Below are positions 24,001-24,763 of a DNA stretch of 24,763 nt, in pieces. The position numbers and the translations under genes were made by a program. Each line of letters opens with the position of its first letter. Positions within the stretch are counted from its first letter, which is position 1. Below the pieces are notes generated by a model. It ran no database searches and was not told the origin of the DNA. It worked only from the letters and a program-made list of their open reading frames with translations. The stretch comes from Bacteroidales bacterium UBA1715 (lineage in GTDB: Bacteria > Bacteroidota > Bacteroidia > Bacteroidales > UBA1715), in contig DCIX01000012.1 in the NCBI GenBank assembly GCA_002317135.1, forward strand, positions 1 to 24,763, read 5' to 3'.

Positions 24001-24763
24001 TCAAATTAGGAACAAGAAAAAGTACCGATAACGGAGATAGAACTATCAAAAAAACGCCAGCATTTCAGGTAACAGATAAAAAGCGAACAATTTTAGCCCC
24101 ATTTTTTACAAAATTCATTTCGCCACTAATTCCGCCGATTTTTGCGAACTTAGGATACGAAGTAGAAACGCTACCAATTTCCGACAGAGAATCTGTAAAC
24201 ATCGGCTATTCTTGTTCCAACAACGAAATCTGTTTCCCTGCTACACTTGTCATTGGAGACATTATAAAAGCATTAAAATCAGGCAAATACGACTTAAATA
24301 ACACTGCAGTCATTATGACACAAACTGGCGGTCAATGTCGTGCTTCGAACTACCTTGCTCTTATACGAAGAGCCATTCTAAATAGCGGAATAACGAATGT
24401 CCCTGTTGTATCATTTGCAACTGGCGGAACTCAAGACAACGAACAACCAGGCTTTGAAATTGCCTGGACAAAAGTCGTTAAATTAATACTTTCCGCAGCA
24501 CTGTTCAGCGATGCACTTTCGCGTATGCACTATGCCACAATTGTACGTGAAAAAGAAGTTGGCGGTACAGAGAAATTGACAAGTTCATATTTGGAAAATG
24601 CAGCAGAATTAATTCGACACAACGACCATGTAGGCGTGCTTAAATTGTTAAAACAAGCCGTAAACGATTATAACGATATGGCAAAAGACAACTGTCCTCG
24701 CCCACAAGTCGGTATTGTTGGAGAAATTTATCTAAAATATAATCCGTATGCTAATATGCATGT
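21027..24763 (+). CDS. Fused acyl-CoA dehydratase activase / CoA enzyme activase-like protein (3' end cut by the window)
   Basis: At least 1245 codons are present with no stop before the edge. Activases of the HgdC/BadF/BcrA type use ATP hydrolysis and a [4Fe-4S] cluster to reduce 2-hydroxyacyl-CoA dehydratases or benzoyl-CoA reductases. Two ASKHA activase domains are seen in tandem: LGIDIGSTTAKAV (8-20) with cluster cysteines C128 (NGSCAGGTG) and C167 (ASRCGVF), and LGIDSGSTTTKVV (from about 325) with C450 (EACSSGCG) and C489 (GSRCTVF). Both cysteine pairs are 39 apart, as in HgdC (127/166). A CHGCSNSC cluster-like motif (613-620) leads into a DUF2229-like, dehydratase-related region from about 678, with ICFPA motifs at C730 and C1069, FGCGP C946 and GGQC C1104. 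This all-in-one build is widespread in anaerobic Bacteroidota, but its substrate is not known to me. The ATG at 21027 follows a promoter by 9 bases and gives the glycine-rich loop near residue 10. Confidence 0.9.
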   Translation, partial: MNSVNLHLGIDIGSTTAKAVATKNGSIVFTTYQRHNTRIKESVLAIFDQIKEKFPNEKDIKICLTGSAAMGIAEQQDLPFVQEVIAASEVIQKNYKNVRTLVDIGGEDAKIIFYEEGKSPDIRMNGSCAGGTGAFIDQIATLLNVETQELNKLAEQSTQIYTIASRCGVFAKTDVQNLIARKVPITDIAASCFHAVALQVINALSRGIDIEPNILFIGGPLTYIPALQKMMRELVGCTEENAFTPENSQLFPAWGSAIAAENDEKVFTIDDIYQRIENSSNIVTKNRLEALFANDQELQNWNEHRKIVPIPEKTVEFGQKSIDVFLGIDSGSTTTKVVLLDKDGNLIASNYDTNKGNPILAVINGLEACCKNLQCASINIIRSAVTGYGEDLIRAAFNMDEGIVETIAHTTAAKKIEPNVSFILDIGGQDMKAIFIKNGAIQNVEINEACSSGCGSFIQNFAQTLNHTAESFGKLACCAPNPCDLGSRCTVFMNSQVKQALREGAETSEIAAGLAYSVIKNALFKVLQIKNMNVLGEKILVQGGTFKNPSIFRAMEKLTGKSIYSSNKPELMGALGAAYYAQTCYNNQPVQSIFIGYNNRQEALNYTTRQINCHGCSNSCLVTKFTFNNNAIHYSGNKCEKIFTSKGNISERGENLYEFKYDLLFNRDTNAINDVKNITIGIPRILGMYSNFPFWNTLFTHSGIDVVLSDESTIKIYEKGQGTIMADNICFPAKIAHGHIFNLVAKNVDRIFYPLTIYEENEFKESKNSYNCPVVSSYSEVLDCAIPLEKRNNIPFDKPVITFRDEKLLRKSCWAYMKQFKVSARTFENAFDEALREQKRFREQYKKKGFRILERAKQENRPIVMLAARPYHSDHLVHQKTSQILSELGASIVTEEIVTNIKGISLTDYLHVAQWNYPNRIMRAAQWVINNDEYDIHFVQMNSFGCGPDSFLSDEIKEYFEQAKKSYTFIRVDEINSTGSMRLRLRSLIETIKLGTRKSTDNGDRTIKKTPAFQVTDKKRTILAPFFTKFISPLIPPIFANLGYEVETLPISDRESVNIGYSCSNNEICFPATLVIGDIIKALKSGKYDLNNTAVIMTQTGGQCRASNYLALIRRAILNSGITNVPVVSFATGGTQDNEQPGFEIAWTKVVKLILSAALFSDALSRMHYATIVREKEVGGTEKLTSSYLENAAELIRHNDHVGVLKLLKQAVNDYNDMAKDNCPRPQVGIVGEIYLKYNPYANMH

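Overview
The window is most likely a chromosomal piece from an anaerobic member of the Bacteroidales (phylum Bacteroidota). The evidence is: low-GC DNA; repeated promoters of the Bacteroidota form TAnnTTTG (at tracrRNA, pdxA-like, queF, tetR and the activase gene); a type IX secretion translocon (SprA) with a Porin_10-type outer-membrane partner; a long Bacteroidota-type II-C Cas9; and an oxygen-sensitive type of acyl-CoA dehydratase activase. A species cannot be named from what is visible.

Region 1 (1-5865), CRISPR-Cas type II-C. cas9-cas1-cas2 run on the minus strand and end at a bidirectional terminator (77-106). The catalytic residues of all three proteins appear intact. A tracrRNA, not listed by any ORF method, is readable on the plus strand head-to-head with cas9 (about 5782-5862): Bacteroidota promoter, anti-repeat, an ACAATAAGGC nexus hairpin and a terminator. 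No CRISPR array is inside the window; it is expected to the left of base 1. A 12-bp hairpin plus U6 sits directly against the cas1 start codon and may set adaptation apart from interference.

Region 2 (5866-6866), a RAYT/REP module. A minus-strand REP-associated tyrosine transposase (Y1, HUH) is accompanied by perfect palindromes of 28 and 30 bp sharing the core GACGCAAAATTTTGCGTC. One palindrome and an array of 18-bp units lie inside the transposase gene and are translated as cysteine-led hexapeptides.

Region 3 (6861-17652), a minus-strand operon pdxA-like - ruvA - sprA - porin, with gaps of 6, 20 and 1 bp. SprA is the outer-membrane channel of the T9SS; the Porin_10-like barrel follows it immediately. 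The PdxA-like protein keeps the fold-wide sequence but has lost two of three metal-binding histidines and the NPHAGE-like motif, so it may be a pseudoenzyme.

Region 4 (17683-20191), a minus-strand queuosine-precursor operon queF-queC-queE followed by a LiaF-like membrane protein; queD is not here. Region 5 (20360-24763), plus strand: a TetR-family regulator and then a very large fused acyl-CoA dehydratase activase (two activase domains plus a cysteine-rich C-terminal part) cut by the right edge. The 247-bp gap between queF and tetR holds the two divergent promoters and little else that I can support. The best candidates for a second look are the tracrRNA/cas1-attenuator arrangement, the translated REP array within the transposase, and the apparently inactive PdxA homologue.
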